From contig JAYODE010000002.1 in assembly GCA_038106185.1 (NCBI GenBank), positions 62,001 through 126,000 of the forward strand: a stretch of 64,000 bases of DNA. The letters are read 5' to 3'. The notes below the pieces were generated by a model, which was not told the DNA's origin, ran no database searches, and worked only from the letters and a program-made list of their open reading frames with translations. A program made the position numbers and the translations under genes. The stretch is from UBA4582 sp038106185. GTDB lineage: Bacteria; Pseudomonadota; Gammaproteobacteria; Pseudomonadales; Azotimanducaceae. Below, one piece after another: positions 27,157-34,815 of the stretch. Positions within the stretch are counted from its first letter, which is position 1. Every line of letters starts with the position of its first letter.

Positions 27157-27612
27157 TCATTGATGACCCGTCGAGCCAAAGCCATCTGCCCCTCTTTGTG
27201 ATTGACGGAATTCTTCTACCAGGGTCAAGGAGGCTTGAATGACTGGAATGATGACCAGCTGCGCAATTCGATCGCCGGGTTCGATTAAAAACGCAGACTG
27301 GCTACGATTCCAACACGAGATCATCAGCTCACCCTGATAGTCTGAGTCGATCAAACCTACCAGATTACCCAGGACGATACCGTGTTTGTGGCCTAAGCCA
27401 GAACGTGGCAGCAGGATTGCGGCATATCCTGGATCCTCAATATAAATCGCCAGACCGGTTGGGATCATTTCACAGGCGCCCGGCGCTAATTCCAGTGTGT
27501 CTGTCAGGCAAGCACGCAAGTCCATGCCTGCGGATCCTGGTGTGGTATAGCTCGGCAGAGGGATGCGGTCACCCACCAGCGGATTCAGAATTTTGACTTG
27601 TAACTCGTTCAT
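27157..27612 (-). CDS. dut: dUTP diphosphatase
   Basis: 151 aa trimeric dUTPase with the five motifs: PGSAGMDLRA (1), RSGLGHKHG (2), GLIDSDYQGE (3, catalytic Asp), PGDRIAQL (4) and the C-terminal RGADGFGSTG (5). It removes dUTP and supplies dUMP for thymidylate. Its ATG overlaps the coaBC stop by four bases, and algC follows after ten bases. Confidence 0.97.
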   Translation of the reverse strand: MNELQVKILNPLVGDRIPLPSYTTPGSAGMDLRACLTDTLELAPGACEMIPTGLAIYIEDPGYAAILLPRSGLGHKHGIVLGNLVGLIDSDYQGELMISCWNRSQSAFLIEPGDRIAQLVIIPVIQASLTLVEEFRQSQRGADGFGSTGHQ

Positions 27613-28832
27613 TTCGAGAGTTCCTTGGTGTTGAGCCGCTCAGCAATGATCTCGATGATGCGGACGGAAACCTGGCGTTTTGAGGCGACGGGAAGGCTGA
27701 TGGCTGTATCTTTGGCGATGACAGTTGTTCCGTTGTTATCGCTGTTAAAGCCAATGCTGCTGTCCGCCACATCATTCGCAACGATAAGATCGAGGTGCTT
27801 TCTGTGAAGTTTATCCCGGGCGTAGGTCAGCAAATTCTCGGTCTCGGCGGCAAACCCAACGACAAACGGAGGTTTGGGTAAGCACGCAACGCTGGCGATG
27901 ATGTCAGGATTTTCGACCAGGCTCAGGGTCAGGGTTCGAGGACCGTCGGTCTGCTGTTTTTTGATCTTCTGTGTCTGTACCTTCACAGGTTTGAAGTCCG
28001 CAACCGCGGCAACGCCAATAAAGATGTCACATTCGCCTATCTTCTCCATGACAGCAGCATACATGTCATCGGCACTGATGACCTTGATCAGCGTTACTCG
28101 GTCAGGTGCGCCGAGCGCAACCGGGCCAGAGATCAGCAGGACTCGAGCGCCAGCCTCAACGGCGGCTTCAGCCAAGGCATAGCCCTGCTTGCCGGAGCTG
28201 TGATTGCTGATATAGCGCACCGGGTCTATCGCTTCGCGGGTCGGGCCAGCTGTGATCATGACGGTTTTGCCGCTGAGAAGACCGGTGGGAAAGACAGCAC
28301 TCGTCAGACCGACGATCTTGGGCACATCCAACAGGCGTCCCTGACCTGTCTCGCCGCAAGCCTGCAGGCCCTCGTCTGGGCCAAAAAAGCGTATGCCATT
28401 GCGACGCAAGCCAGCGCAGTTCTCTTGAGTCGCGATATTACTCCACATGGCCTGGTTCATCGCCGGCGCAACAGCGATGGGGCAGGTGGCTGCAAGGCAG
28501 AGGGTCGTGAGCAAGTCGTCGCCCCGCCCCTGGCGTAAGCCAGCGAGGAAATTAGCGCTGGCAGGCGCCACCAGAACCAGGTCTGCCCAACGTGCCAGCT
28601 CAATGTGTCCCATCACGGATTCGGTTTCGGTATCTAATAAGTCCAACGAAACAGGGTGGCCCGAGAGCGCCTGCATCGTCAAAGGCGTGATAAATTCGGT
28701 GGCGGCGCGCGTCATGACCACCCTGACTTCGGCGCCCTCATCCTGTAGCCGGCGAATCAGCTCAGCGCCTTTATAGGCGGCAATACCGCCGGTGACACCG
28801 AGCAAAATGTGCTTGTTTTGTAGTTCTTTCAT
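27609..28832 (-). CDS. coaBC: Bifunctional phosphopantothenoylcysteine decarboxylase / phosphopantothenate--cysteine ligase
   Basis: 407 aa. The N-terminal flavoprotein CoaC half shows the catalytic His76 in MGHIELARWADL, the PAMNQAMW motif and the LQACGETG cysteine loop. The CoaB half from about residue 190 shows TAGPTREAIDPVRYISNHSSGKQGYALAE and VGFAAETEN. It catalyses two steps of coenzyme A synthesis. It heads the minus-strand operon and is divergent from radC across 252 bases; coaD, a later step, lies elsewhere in the window. Confidence 0.97.
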   Translation of the reverse strand: MKELQNKHILLGVTGGIAAYKGAELIRRLQDEGAEVRVVMTRAATEFITPLTMQALSGHPVSLDLLDTETESVMGHIELARWADLVLVAPASANFLAGLRQGRGDDLLTTLCLAATCPIAVAPAMNQAMWSNIATQENCAGLRRNGIRFFGPDEGLQACGETGQGRLLDVPKIVGLTSAVFPTGLLSGKTVMITAGPTREAIDPVRYISNHSSGKQGYALAEAAVEAGARVLLISGPVALGAPDRVTLIKVISADDMYAAVMEKIGECDIFIGVAAVADFKPVKVQTQKIKKQQTDGPRTLTLSLVENPDIIASVACLPKPPFVVGFAAETENLLTYARDKLHRKHLDLIVANDVADSSIGFNSDNNGTTVIAKDTAISLPVASKRQVSVRIIEIIAERLNTKELSK

Positions 28833-29010
28833 AGGCGTTACAAAAATTGTGACTGGGGTCCAGGAAAAGTATCAATTCAGACAATCGGCTACTGGCAGGG
28901 TCCCCAACGGCCTACAAGATGTCGGGCGTCAAGCGGGCGGCGCCAGCTCACTCGACCGATTACCTTTGATAGAGCTAAAGATAGCATTTTTTCTGGGGAA
29001 AGTGACGGTT

Positions 29011-29024
29011 AGTGAATATTCACT
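29011..29024. promoter_or_regulatory. Perfect 14-bp palindrome, possible SlmA-type site
   Basis: AGTGAATATTCACT is its own reverse complement. The inner 12 bases GTGAATATTCAC agree at 10 of 12 positions with the E. coli SlmA consensus GTGAGTACTCAC as I recall it. It sits in the coaBC-radC divergent region, 61 bases before the radC start. It could equally be an operator for another dimeric regulator. Confidence 0.4.
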
Positions 29025-29084
29025 TTACTGATCGTTGATCTCTGTTCGAGCAAATTGGTGCGGTTCTAACTTGAGGTGTCAGCC

Positions 29085-29759
29085 ATGAAAAACCCAGATT
29101 GGCCAGTGTTGGAGAGACCGCGGGAAAAACTCCTGGCCCGTGGTCCAGCGGCTTTGTCAGATACGGAGTTACTGGCGATCTTCCTTGGCACTGGAACGAG
29201 AGATAAACCGGTGATGCAGCTTGCTGGGGAGTTATTGCAGGAGTTTCGAGGTGTTAGAGGTCTGCTCGAGGCTGACCAGGCTCAGCTTGTCAGCGCCAAA
29301 GGGATGGGAGTTGCCAAGAGCGCCCAGTTGCGGGCCGCGCTTGAGCTGACGGAACGCTACCTGCAAGCGGGCTTTGACCGTGGTGATCCGCTAACGGACC
29401 CCGTAACCACGGGACGATTTTTGAAAAGTAAGCTGCGAGGGTACACGCGTGAGGTCTTCGCCTGTCTGTACTTGGATAATCAACATCGCCTGATCCGATA
29501 TGAAGAACTGTTCTTCGGTACAATCGATGGTGCCAGTGTTCACCCCAGAGAAGTGGTTAAGCGAGTGTTGTTTCATAATGCGGCAGCAGTCATCTTTGCC
29601 CACAACCATCCGTCTGGGGTTGCGGAACCCAGTCAAGCGGACCAGCGCATCACAGATCGCCTCAAGAGCGCTCTTCTGCTGGTTGATGTCAGGGTTCTCG
29701 ATCATCTGATTGTCGGTGATGAAGAGGTCACTTCCTTCGCGAAGCGCGGTTTACTCTGA
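29085..29759 (+). CDS. radC: RadC family JAMM-domain protein
   Basis: 224 aa from the ATG at 29085, chosen over the GTG at 29076 because GAGGTG lies at ribosome-binding distance before the ATG. The N-terminal helix-hairpin-helix-like part (LSDTELLAIFLGTGTRDKPV, AKGMGVAKSAQL) precedes the metal-binding JAMM motif FAHNHPSGVAEPSQAD near residues 170-185. The historic DNA-repair role is doubtful; the molecular function of chromosomal RadC is still unclear. Neighbour coaBC is divergent and rpmB-rpmG follow, the conserved order in gammaproteobacteria. Confidence 0.95.
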   Translation: MKNPDWPVLERPREKLLARGPAALSDTELLAIFLGTGTRDKPVMQLAGELLQEFRGVRGLLEADQAQLVSAKGMGVAKSAQLRAALELTERYLQAGFDRGDPLTDPVTTGRFLKSKLRGYTREVFACLYLDNQHRLIRYEELFFGTIDGASVHPREVVKRVLFHNAAAVIFAHNHPSGVAEPSQADQRITDRLKSALLLVDVRVLDHLIVGDEEVTSFAKRGLL

Positions 29760-29817
29760 CACGATGCCGAGCCGAGTCAATGCAGGCTGTAACGAAGGCT
29801 ATTTTGGAGCGGATTAG

Positions 29818-29952
29818 ATGAATCTGTTTGAACTGCCAGTTGGCATCTGGTATAAAGCACGGCTCTCACAGGCAGCGGGTATTAAGATGCCCGGCGTTGC
29901 CAAATTGGTCATTATCAGATACTGGTTGAGGTTGTGTAGACAACTGGACTAG
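29818..29952 (+). CDS. Possible 44-aa ORF between radC and rpmB
   Basis: ATG at 29818, GGAG 12 bases upstream, stop TAG at 29950. The product would be basic and partly hydrophobic (LVIIRYWLRLCRQLD at the end). No family recognised. It overlaps the leader of the ribosomal protein genes, where promoter sequence is expected, so it may be chance. Confidence 0.2.
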   Translation: MNLFELPVGIWYKARLSQAAGIKMPGVAKLVIIRYWLRLCRQLD

Positions 29953-29978
29953 TAGTAACAAACAAGTAGTAACAAACA
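29951..29978. repeat. 14-bp perfect tandem duplication in the rpmB leader
   Basis: AGTAGTAACAAACA occurs twice back to back, ending 14 bases before the rpmB ATG and just ahead of its AAGGA ribosome site. The doubled unit falls in the expected 5' untranslated region of the rpmB-rpmG transcript. Confidence 0.9.
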
Positions 29979-29992
29979 TAAGGACGGATGAC

Positions 29993-30229
29993 ATGTCCCA
30001 GGTATGTCAAGTAACCGGTAAAAGACCGGTAAGCGGTAACAATGTGTCTCATGCGAACAACCGCACGAAGCGCCGATTTTCGCCCAATATCCACGATCAC
30101 AAGTTTTGGGTTGAAAGCGAGAACCGATTTGTCAAGCTGCGCGTTTCAGCCAAGGGCATGCGAATCATTGATAAGAAGGGCATCGATGAGGTCATCGCGA
30201 CTCTGCGAGCCGAAGGTCAACAGGTCTAA
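29993..30229 (+). CDS. rpmB: 50S ribosomal protein L28
   Basis: 78 aa. Opens MSQVCQVTGKRPVSGNNVSHANNRTKRRF, the standard L28 N-terminus, and ends with the KGIDEVIATLR helix. Basic protein of the large subunit. AAGGA lies upstream at ribosome-site distance. rpmG follows after 12 bases; the pair is the universal rpmBG operon. Confidence 0.98.
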   Translation: MSQVCQVTGKRPVSGNNVSHANNRTKRRFSPNIHDHKFWVESENRFVKLRVSAKGMRIIDKKGIDEVIATLRAEGQQV

Positions 30230-30241
30230 CGAGGCTAACAA

Positions 30242-30397
30242 ATGAGAGACAAAATAAAATTGGTTTCTTCTGCAGGAACCGGTCACTACTATACAACCAG
30301 CAAGAACAAAAAGACCATGCCAGAAAAAATGGAGATCAAGAAGTTCGATCCCGTTGTTCGTCAGCATGTCATGTATAAAGAAGCCAAGATCAAGTAA
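30242..30397 (+). CDS. rpmG: 50S ribosomal protein L33
   Basis: 51 aa (MRDKIKLVSSAGTGHYYTT, ending RQHVMYKEAKIK). This is the cysteine-free, zinc-independent form of L33, normal for most gammaproteobacteria. It is cotranscribed with rpmB. Confidence 0.98.
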   Translation: MRDKIKLVSSAGTGHYYTTSKNKKTMPEKMEIKKFDPVVRQHVMYKEAKIK

Positions 30398-30418
30398 ATC
30401 TGACCCTGACGGGGCGGC

Positions 30419-30443
30419 GCCGCGGTCAATTTCTCACCGCGGC
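30419..30443 (+). terminator. GC-rich hairpin downstream of rpmG
   Basis: Arms GCCGCGGT (30419-30426) and ACCGCGGC (30436-30443) are exact complements with a 9-base loop, 22 bases after the rpmG stop. It suits the end of the rpmBG transcript, but no T-run follows before the assembly gap. Confidence 0.45.
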
Positions 30444-30457
30444 CATTGAACTGTAAG

Positions 30458-30557
30458 NNNNNNNNNNNNNNNNNNNNNNNNNNNNNNNNNNNNNNNNNNN
30501 NNNNNNNNNNNNNNNNNNNNNNNNNNNNNNNNNNNNNNNNNNNNNNNNNNNNNNNNN
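30458..30557. other. Assembly gap (100 N) between rpmG and the hyuA-like gene
   Basis: Flanks share no meaningful overlap, so the length is unknown. The gap ends nine bases before the stop of the hydantoinase-A-like gene, so any downstream partner gene would lie in it. Confidence 0.9.
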
Positions 30558-30566
30558 AGCAGCAGT

Positions 30567-32540
30567 TCATGCCAAACGCGTCAGGTTCAAACTCCCCAGT
30601 TCGTCCTGACAGGCGATCCATCCTGATTTCAAAAAGATGGTGGTATGGTCCTCTGTGATCAACGCGGGCCCTGCCAATCGCTCTTCAATGGACAGCGAGT
30701 CTCGCCGGTAGATAGGCACAGGGTCAGCTTCTCCCTCTAACTTTGCGTAAGAGATTGATTGCCGAAGCGGGCGTGTATTCACCTTGGGCAGGATAAAAGA
30801 TGGTCTCACCGCCTCGACATGAACCCTTAAGTTAACCAGCTCGACGGCCTTGTCCAGGGCGTGGCCATAGAGCTTGAGATGCATGGCGTGAAAGTCGTTA
30901 ATCGCCTTGACAATATTTTCAAATACAACCGCAATCGAAAATGTTTGGCCGAGATAACGCAAGTCCAGACGATATTCGTGCTGCGTGTCGAGAACGCCTT
31001 CTTGAACCAGCTCTACCCGGGCGATCTCAAGCAATCTGCTCAACTCAGATGTCAGGGTGGACTCATCCATCTGCGCCAAGATACCCTGATGGGTTTTAAC
31101 GAGTTCACGACCTGGTAGCGCCGTTAGCATGCCCAGGGCGGAGAGGACTCCGCTGTTTAATGGCACAACCGCATGCTTGATTTCCAAGGCATCAGCGAGG
31201 TCGCAAATGTGCAGGCCACCGGCGCCGCCAAAGCTCATCAGTCTGAAGTCACGGGGATCGTGACCCTGCTGAATGGAGATCACCCGCAAAGCCTGGATCA
31301 TGCTCTCATTGGCAAGTTTGATGATGCCAAACGCCAGTTCCGTCAGGGTAATTTGGAGTTCATCAGCCAACGGTTGTAAGGCACTGGCGGCCGCCTGTTC
31401 GTCGAGCTGCATACGGCCACCAAGAAAAGCGTCGCTGCGTAGTCGACCTAACACCAGGTTGGCATCAGTGACCGTCGGCATTGTGCCACCCAGTCTGTAA
31501 CAGGCAGGGCCGGGGCGCGCGCCGGCAGATGCGGGGCCCACCTGTAGTAAACCACCGGCGTCAATAAAGGCGATTGACCCCCCTCCTGCCCCGATAGTGT
31601 GGATATCAGCCATCGGCACAGAGACCGGATAGTCAGCAATCTTGCCTTGATTGGTCAAACGAATTTCGCCTTCGATAAGGGCAACATCTGTAGAGGTACC
31701 CCCCATGTCAAATGTCATCAAGCGCGTCTTGCCGGTTTGATGACCTATGGCCAAGGCAGCAGAAAGACCGCCGGCCGGGCCCGACAATAGCAGGTTGACG
31801 GCACGATCAGCGGCGACAGTAGCGTTGATCGTCAGCCCGGAGGATTGCATGATCGCGAGATTCGAGGGAGCCAGGGCAGCGCCCAGTGACACCAAATAGG
31901 ATTGGATCAGAGGCCCGATCCAGGCATTCAGCCAGGTTGTCATACCTCGCTCGTATTCACGATGTTCAGGGAGAATCAGCGAGGAGCGCGAGACGAAGTA
32001 GTGATCATTGAATCGTGCCTCAATCTGCATCTCTTGCGCCGGATCGAGAAATGAAAAGAGCAAATTGATGGCAATGGACACAGGCTGAAGTTGATCAATC
32101 TGGTACTGCAAATGATCAAGGTCAGCGGCCGTCAGCGGCTCGATTAAGCTGCCTTGAGCGTCCAGCCGCGTATTGACTTCAAGCATCAGTTGTTCGTCAA
32201 AGGGGCGTTTTTGCTCAGTGGGTGTCAAGTGATAGAGCTGCTGACGAGTCTGACGGCCAATGATGAGAACGTCCTTTAGACCCCGGTTTGTCACATAGGC
32301 CGTTCTGACGCCCTTACCCTCTAGTGCCGCATTGGTCGCGACTGTGGTGCCGTGAATGATCATGACTTCGCCGGCTGCCACCTGTGCCTGTAACCCCAGG
32401 TCGCTGATGCCGGTCAGAATAGCCTCTTGAGGCGCGCTCGGCGTCGATAGCACCTTGTGGACCCGAAGTAGGCCGGCTTCCAGCAGGACGAAGTCGGTAA
32501 AGGTTCCACCTGTATCGATACCGAGAAATGCACGGGCCAT
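30567..32540 (-). CDS. Hydantoinase/oxoprolinase subunit A-like protein (HyuA family)
   Basis: 657 aa. The N-terminal FLGIDTGGTFTDFVLLE is the ATPase-like phosphate loop of the HyuA/acetone carboxylase beta family; HGTTVATNA, FDMGGTSTDVALIEGE, GAGGGSIA and PGPACYRLGG follow in normal order. Such proteins perform ATP-dependent opening of hydantoins or 5-oxoproline, or act in ketone carboxylation, usually with a HyuB-type partner encoded next door. No partner is seen; a gap begins just downstream. It is divergent from mutM with 95 bases between. Substrate is unknown. Confidence 0.88.
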   Translation of the reverse strand: MARAFLGIDTGGTFTDFVLLEAGLLRVHKVLSTPSAPQEAILTGISDLGLQAQVAAGEVMIIHGTTVATNAALEGKGVRTAYVTNRGLKDVLIIGRQTRQQLYHLTPTEQKRPFDEQLMLEVNTRLDAQGSLIEPLTAADLDHLQYQIDQLQPVSIAINLLFSFLDPAQEMQIEARFNDHYFVSRSSLILPEHREYERGMTTWLNAWIGPLIQSYLVSLGAALAPSNLAIMQSSGLTINATVAADRAVNLLLSGPAGGLSAALAIGHQTGKTRLMTFDMGGTSTDVALIEGEIRLTNQGKIADYPVSVPMADIHTIGAGGGSIAFIDAGGLLQVGPASAGARPGPACYRLGGTMPTVTDANLVLGRLRSDAFLGGRMQLDEQAAASALQPLADELQITLTELAFGIIKLANESMIQALRVISIQQGHDPRDFRLMSFGGAGGLHICDLADALEIKHAVVPLNSGVLSALGMLTALPGRELVKTHQGILAQMDESTLTSELSRLLEIARVELVQEGVLDTQHEYRLDLRYLGQTFSIAVVFENIVKAINDFHAMHLKLYGHALDKAVELVNLRVHVEAVRPSFILPKVNTRPLRQSISYAKLEGEADPVPIYRRDSLSIEERLAGPALITEDHTTIFLKSGWIACQDELGSLNLTRLA

Positions 32541-32635
32541 AACACTGCCTTATGAGTTCATCTATAGATGCGCACCGTATCCCAGGGACGGTATGCTACG
32601 CAATTGCGAATCTGCTGAATCTTAAGAGATCTGTC

Positions 32636-33448
32636 ATGCCTGAATTACCGGAAGTAGAAACGACCCGCAGAGGTATCGAGCCACACCTGCTCGAACAGAG
32701 AATCCGTGGGGTGCTGGTGCGACAAGACCAGCTGCGCTGGCCGATCTCCGCGGAGCTTGGCCAGGCCGTAACGGGTCAAACCATCAGTGCGGTGACGCGT
32801 CGAGGAAAATACCTATTTCTTGTCACCTCGGCAGGACGAGTCATGATTCATCTAGGTATGTCCGGCAGTTTGCGCATTCAGTCACCATCAGCCCCGTTGA
32901 AGTTGCATGATCATGTCGATTTTATTTTAGCTAACGATCAGATTCTAAGATTTCATGATCCTCGGCGATTCGGGTCGATATTTTGGCTTTCTGGAGATAG
33001 TGACCACTCACTAATAGAGAGTCTGGGACCCGAACCTCTGACAAGCGCCTTCTCTGGCAAGTATCTGTTTGCCGCCTCGCGAGGCAAGTCAGTGGCGGTC
33101 AAAAATTTCCTGATGAACAGTCACATAGTGGTGGGTGTAGGCAACATCTACGCCAATGAGAGTCTGTATCTGGCTGGCATTCGGCCGGACATGGCCGCCG
33201 GGAAGGTCAGTCTCGCGCGCTACAAGCGACTGGTAGATCGTGTTAAGCAAGTGCTGGCAAGCGCCATAGAAGCTGGCGGAACTACCTTACGGGATTTCGT
33301 TCATGAGGACGGCTCACCAGGATATTTCAAGCAGTCCTTACATGTTTATGGCCGCGGCGGCGAACCCTGTCTCGGTTGCGCCGGCACCCTCAAGGAAGTT
33401 CGGTTGGGCCAAAGAACCACCGTGTTTTGTCAACGCTGTCAACGTTAA
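32636..33448 (+). CDS. mutM: Formamidopyrimidine-DNA glycosylase
   Basis: 270 aa from the ATG at 32636, giving MPELPEVETTRRG with catalytic Pro2 and Glu3; the frame is open back to 32552 but an N-terminal extension would block the Pro2 amine, so it is rejected. LGMSGSLRIQ, HDHVDFIL, RFHDPRRFG and VGNIYANESL are conserved, and the C-terminal zinc finger has four Cys (CLGC and CQRC). It excises 8-oxoguanine and nicks the strand. Confidence 0.97.
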   Translation: MPELPEVETTRRGIEPHLLEQRIRGVLVRQDQLRWPISAELGQAVTGQTISAVTRRGKYLFLVTSAGRVMIHLGMSGSLRIQSPSAPLKLHDHVDFILANDQILRFHDPRRFGSIFWLSGDSDHSLIESLGPEPLTSAFSGKYLFAASRGKSVAVKNFLMNSHIVVGVGNIYANESLYLAGIRPDMAAGKVSLARYKRLVDRVKQVLASAIEAGGTTLRDFVHEDGSPGYFKQSLHVYGRGGEPCLGCAGTLKEVRLGQRTTVFCQRCQR

Positions 33449-33449
33449 A

Positions 33450-33553
33450 GGCTGTTGGGAAAGACTGTTGGGAAAGACTGTTGGGAAAGACTGTTGGGAA
33501 AGACTGTTGGGAAAAGCTTTTGTGAAAGTCTGTTTGGAAAGGCTGGTGGGGTT
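33450..33553. repeat. 13-bp tandem repeat, five good and three decayed units, after mutM
   Basis: Starting two bases after the mutM stop, the unit GACTGTTGGGAAA is repeated: one variant copy (33450-33462), four perfect copies (33463-33514) and three degenerate ones to 33553. Open frames through it are repeat artefacts. The period equals that of the repeat at 22811. Confidence 0.92.
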
Positions 33554-33758
33554 CTGCGCCCATCGGGCAGTGACAGCGGCGCTGACAAGTTGACGTAAAT
33601 CAGCAACACCCATGGCAGTGCTTCCTAGAATAAGCCCTGATCATTAGGGCTTAATCAAGCGTGATACAAATGACTCAGAAGAGTCTTATCTTTGCCTGTT
33701 ATTAATGCGGGCTCTTGAGCGGTCTCACTCAGCAGTCGTTGACCCAAAGGCGCAGATC
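33554..33758. other. Non-coding stretch after the mutM repeat, with a small hairpin
   Basis: No gene is visible. Arms TAAGCCCT (33631-33638) and AGGGCTTA (33646-33653) form an 8-bp hairpin with a 7-base loop. It may end transcripts from either side; no clear T-run is present on the plus strand. Confidence 0.4.
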
Positions 33759-34066
33759 ATGAACATGATAAGAAAGCGAACGCAATCCAGGCTGATGGTT
33801 ATCTTTCTCATACCGGTCTTGAGCATACTGCTAACAGCTCAGGCTCAGGCCGAAGTGGCCAAAGATCGTCCCAGTGGCGCAGCGATGGTGGGTGACTTAG
33901 TGATCGCCCGCCCCATGGGTCTGGTCTTATTTGGACTGGGCTCAGCGGTGTACCTGGCGACCTTGCCTTTCTCACTGCTGGGCGGTAATGCCGGGGAAGC
34001 CGGCCAGCAGCTGGTGTTAAAGCCGGCAGAAGAGGTTTTTGTTCGTTGCTTGGGCTGCGCCAGGGC
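33759..34066 (+). CDS. Small exported or membrane protein of unknown function, truncated by a gap
   Basis: From the ATG at 33759 (an upstream start at 33705 is possible), 102 residues are visible before the N run. The N-terminus is a signal peptide (LMVIFLIPVLSILLTAQAQA, cleavage near AQA-EV). The rest, with ARPMGLVLFGLGSAVYLATLPFSLLGGN and a C-terminal PAEEVFVRCLGCAR, matches a short proteobacterial family often annotated only as multidrug transporter or hypothetical. It has one further hydrophobic hairpin and cannot be a transporter alone. The end lies in the gap. Function unknown. Confidence 0.65.
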
Positions 34067-34166
34067 NNNNNNNNNNNNNNNNNNNNNNNNNNNNNNNNNN
34101 NNNNNNNNNNNNNNNNNNNNNNNNNNNNNNNNNNNNNNNNNNNNNNNNNNNNNNNNNNNNNNNNNN
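34067..34166. other. Assembly gap (100 N) at the end of the small membrane-protein gene
   Basis: After the gap the sequence shows three AAAGGC(T) copies in 27 bases (34167-34193), suggesting that another short tandem repeat caused the break. Bases 34167-34217 contain no gene. Confidence 0.85.
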
Positions 34167-34217
34167 AAAGGCTTTTAATTAAAGGCTAAAGGCAAACGGA
34201 TTGAGCTAAAAAACCTT

Positions 34218-34694
34218 CTAGCCGACTTCACCGTTGGAAAGGGCTCTTGCAACTGATGGGTGGACGAAGCGACTGATGTCACCGCCATAGCTGGCTATCT
34301 GTCGAACCAGGGTCGAGGAAATATATGAGAACTCCTCTGACGGCGCGAGAAAGACGGTCTCCAATCCGGGTTGCAGTATTCGGTTCATACTTAACATTTG
34401 AAACTCGTATTCGAAGTCAGTCACGGTTCGAATACCCTTGAGAATCACCTCAGCGCCGATCTCCTTCGCAAAGTCTACAGTAAGGGTGTTGAAACCGATC
34501 ACCTCGACATTACGCACATGAGCCAGCGCTTCGCGCGCGAGATTGACTCTGACTTCAAGAGTACTGGGACTTTTGTGCGGACTGGTTGCGATGCCTAGGA
34601 TCACATTGTCAAAAATCTCGGCGGCACGCTCCACAAGATCAGCGTGGCCGTTATGAATTGGATTAAATGTACCTGGGTAAAGAACAGTGGTCAT
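34218..34694 (-). CDS. coaD: Phosphopantetheine adenylyltransferase
   Basis: 158 aa nucleotidyltransferase. PGTFNPIHNGH (residues 7-17) contains the HxGH ATP motif, and ISSTLVR (125-131) is the second signature. It adenylates 4'-phosphopantetheine, the penultimate step to coenzyme A. The rsmD gene lies upstream on the same strand with 121 bases between. The rsmD-coaD pairing is widely conserved. Confidence 0.97.
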   Translation of the reverse strand: MTTVLYPGTFNPIHNGHADLVERAAEIFDNVILGIATSPHKSPSTLEVRVNLAREALAHVRNVEVIGFNTLTVDFAKEIGAEVILKGIRTVTDFEYEFQMLSMNRILQPGLETVFLAPSEEFSYISSTLVRQIASYGGDISRFVHPSVARALSNGEVG

Positions 34695-34815
34695 GGCGAG
34701 TCGCAGGCTCTAGAAAAACAATGGGCCAATAATACATGACCTTTCTGGTTCTGCCACCTTATCTTCAGGCATTATCGTGAGCAGGTCATCTGCATAAATG
34801 CCAAGGTCAGCCCTG

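Noticed and set aside
28792..29031. 79-codon open frame between coaBC and radC
   Set aside because: It starts inside coaBC on the opposite strand, has no ribosome site or known domain, and covers a promoter region.
32552..32635. Longer N-terminus for mutM
   Set aside because: Catalysis needs Pro2 at the N-terminus, which only the ATG at 32636 provides.
22811..33553. Tandem repeats as possible CRISPR arrays
   Set aside because: Units are 12-14 bp with no spacers between them, and no cas genes are present.
33303..33593. Open frame through the mutM end and the 13-bp repeats
   Set aside because: Its repetitive peptide (CWERLLGK) comes only from the tandem repeat, and it overlaps mutM in another frame.
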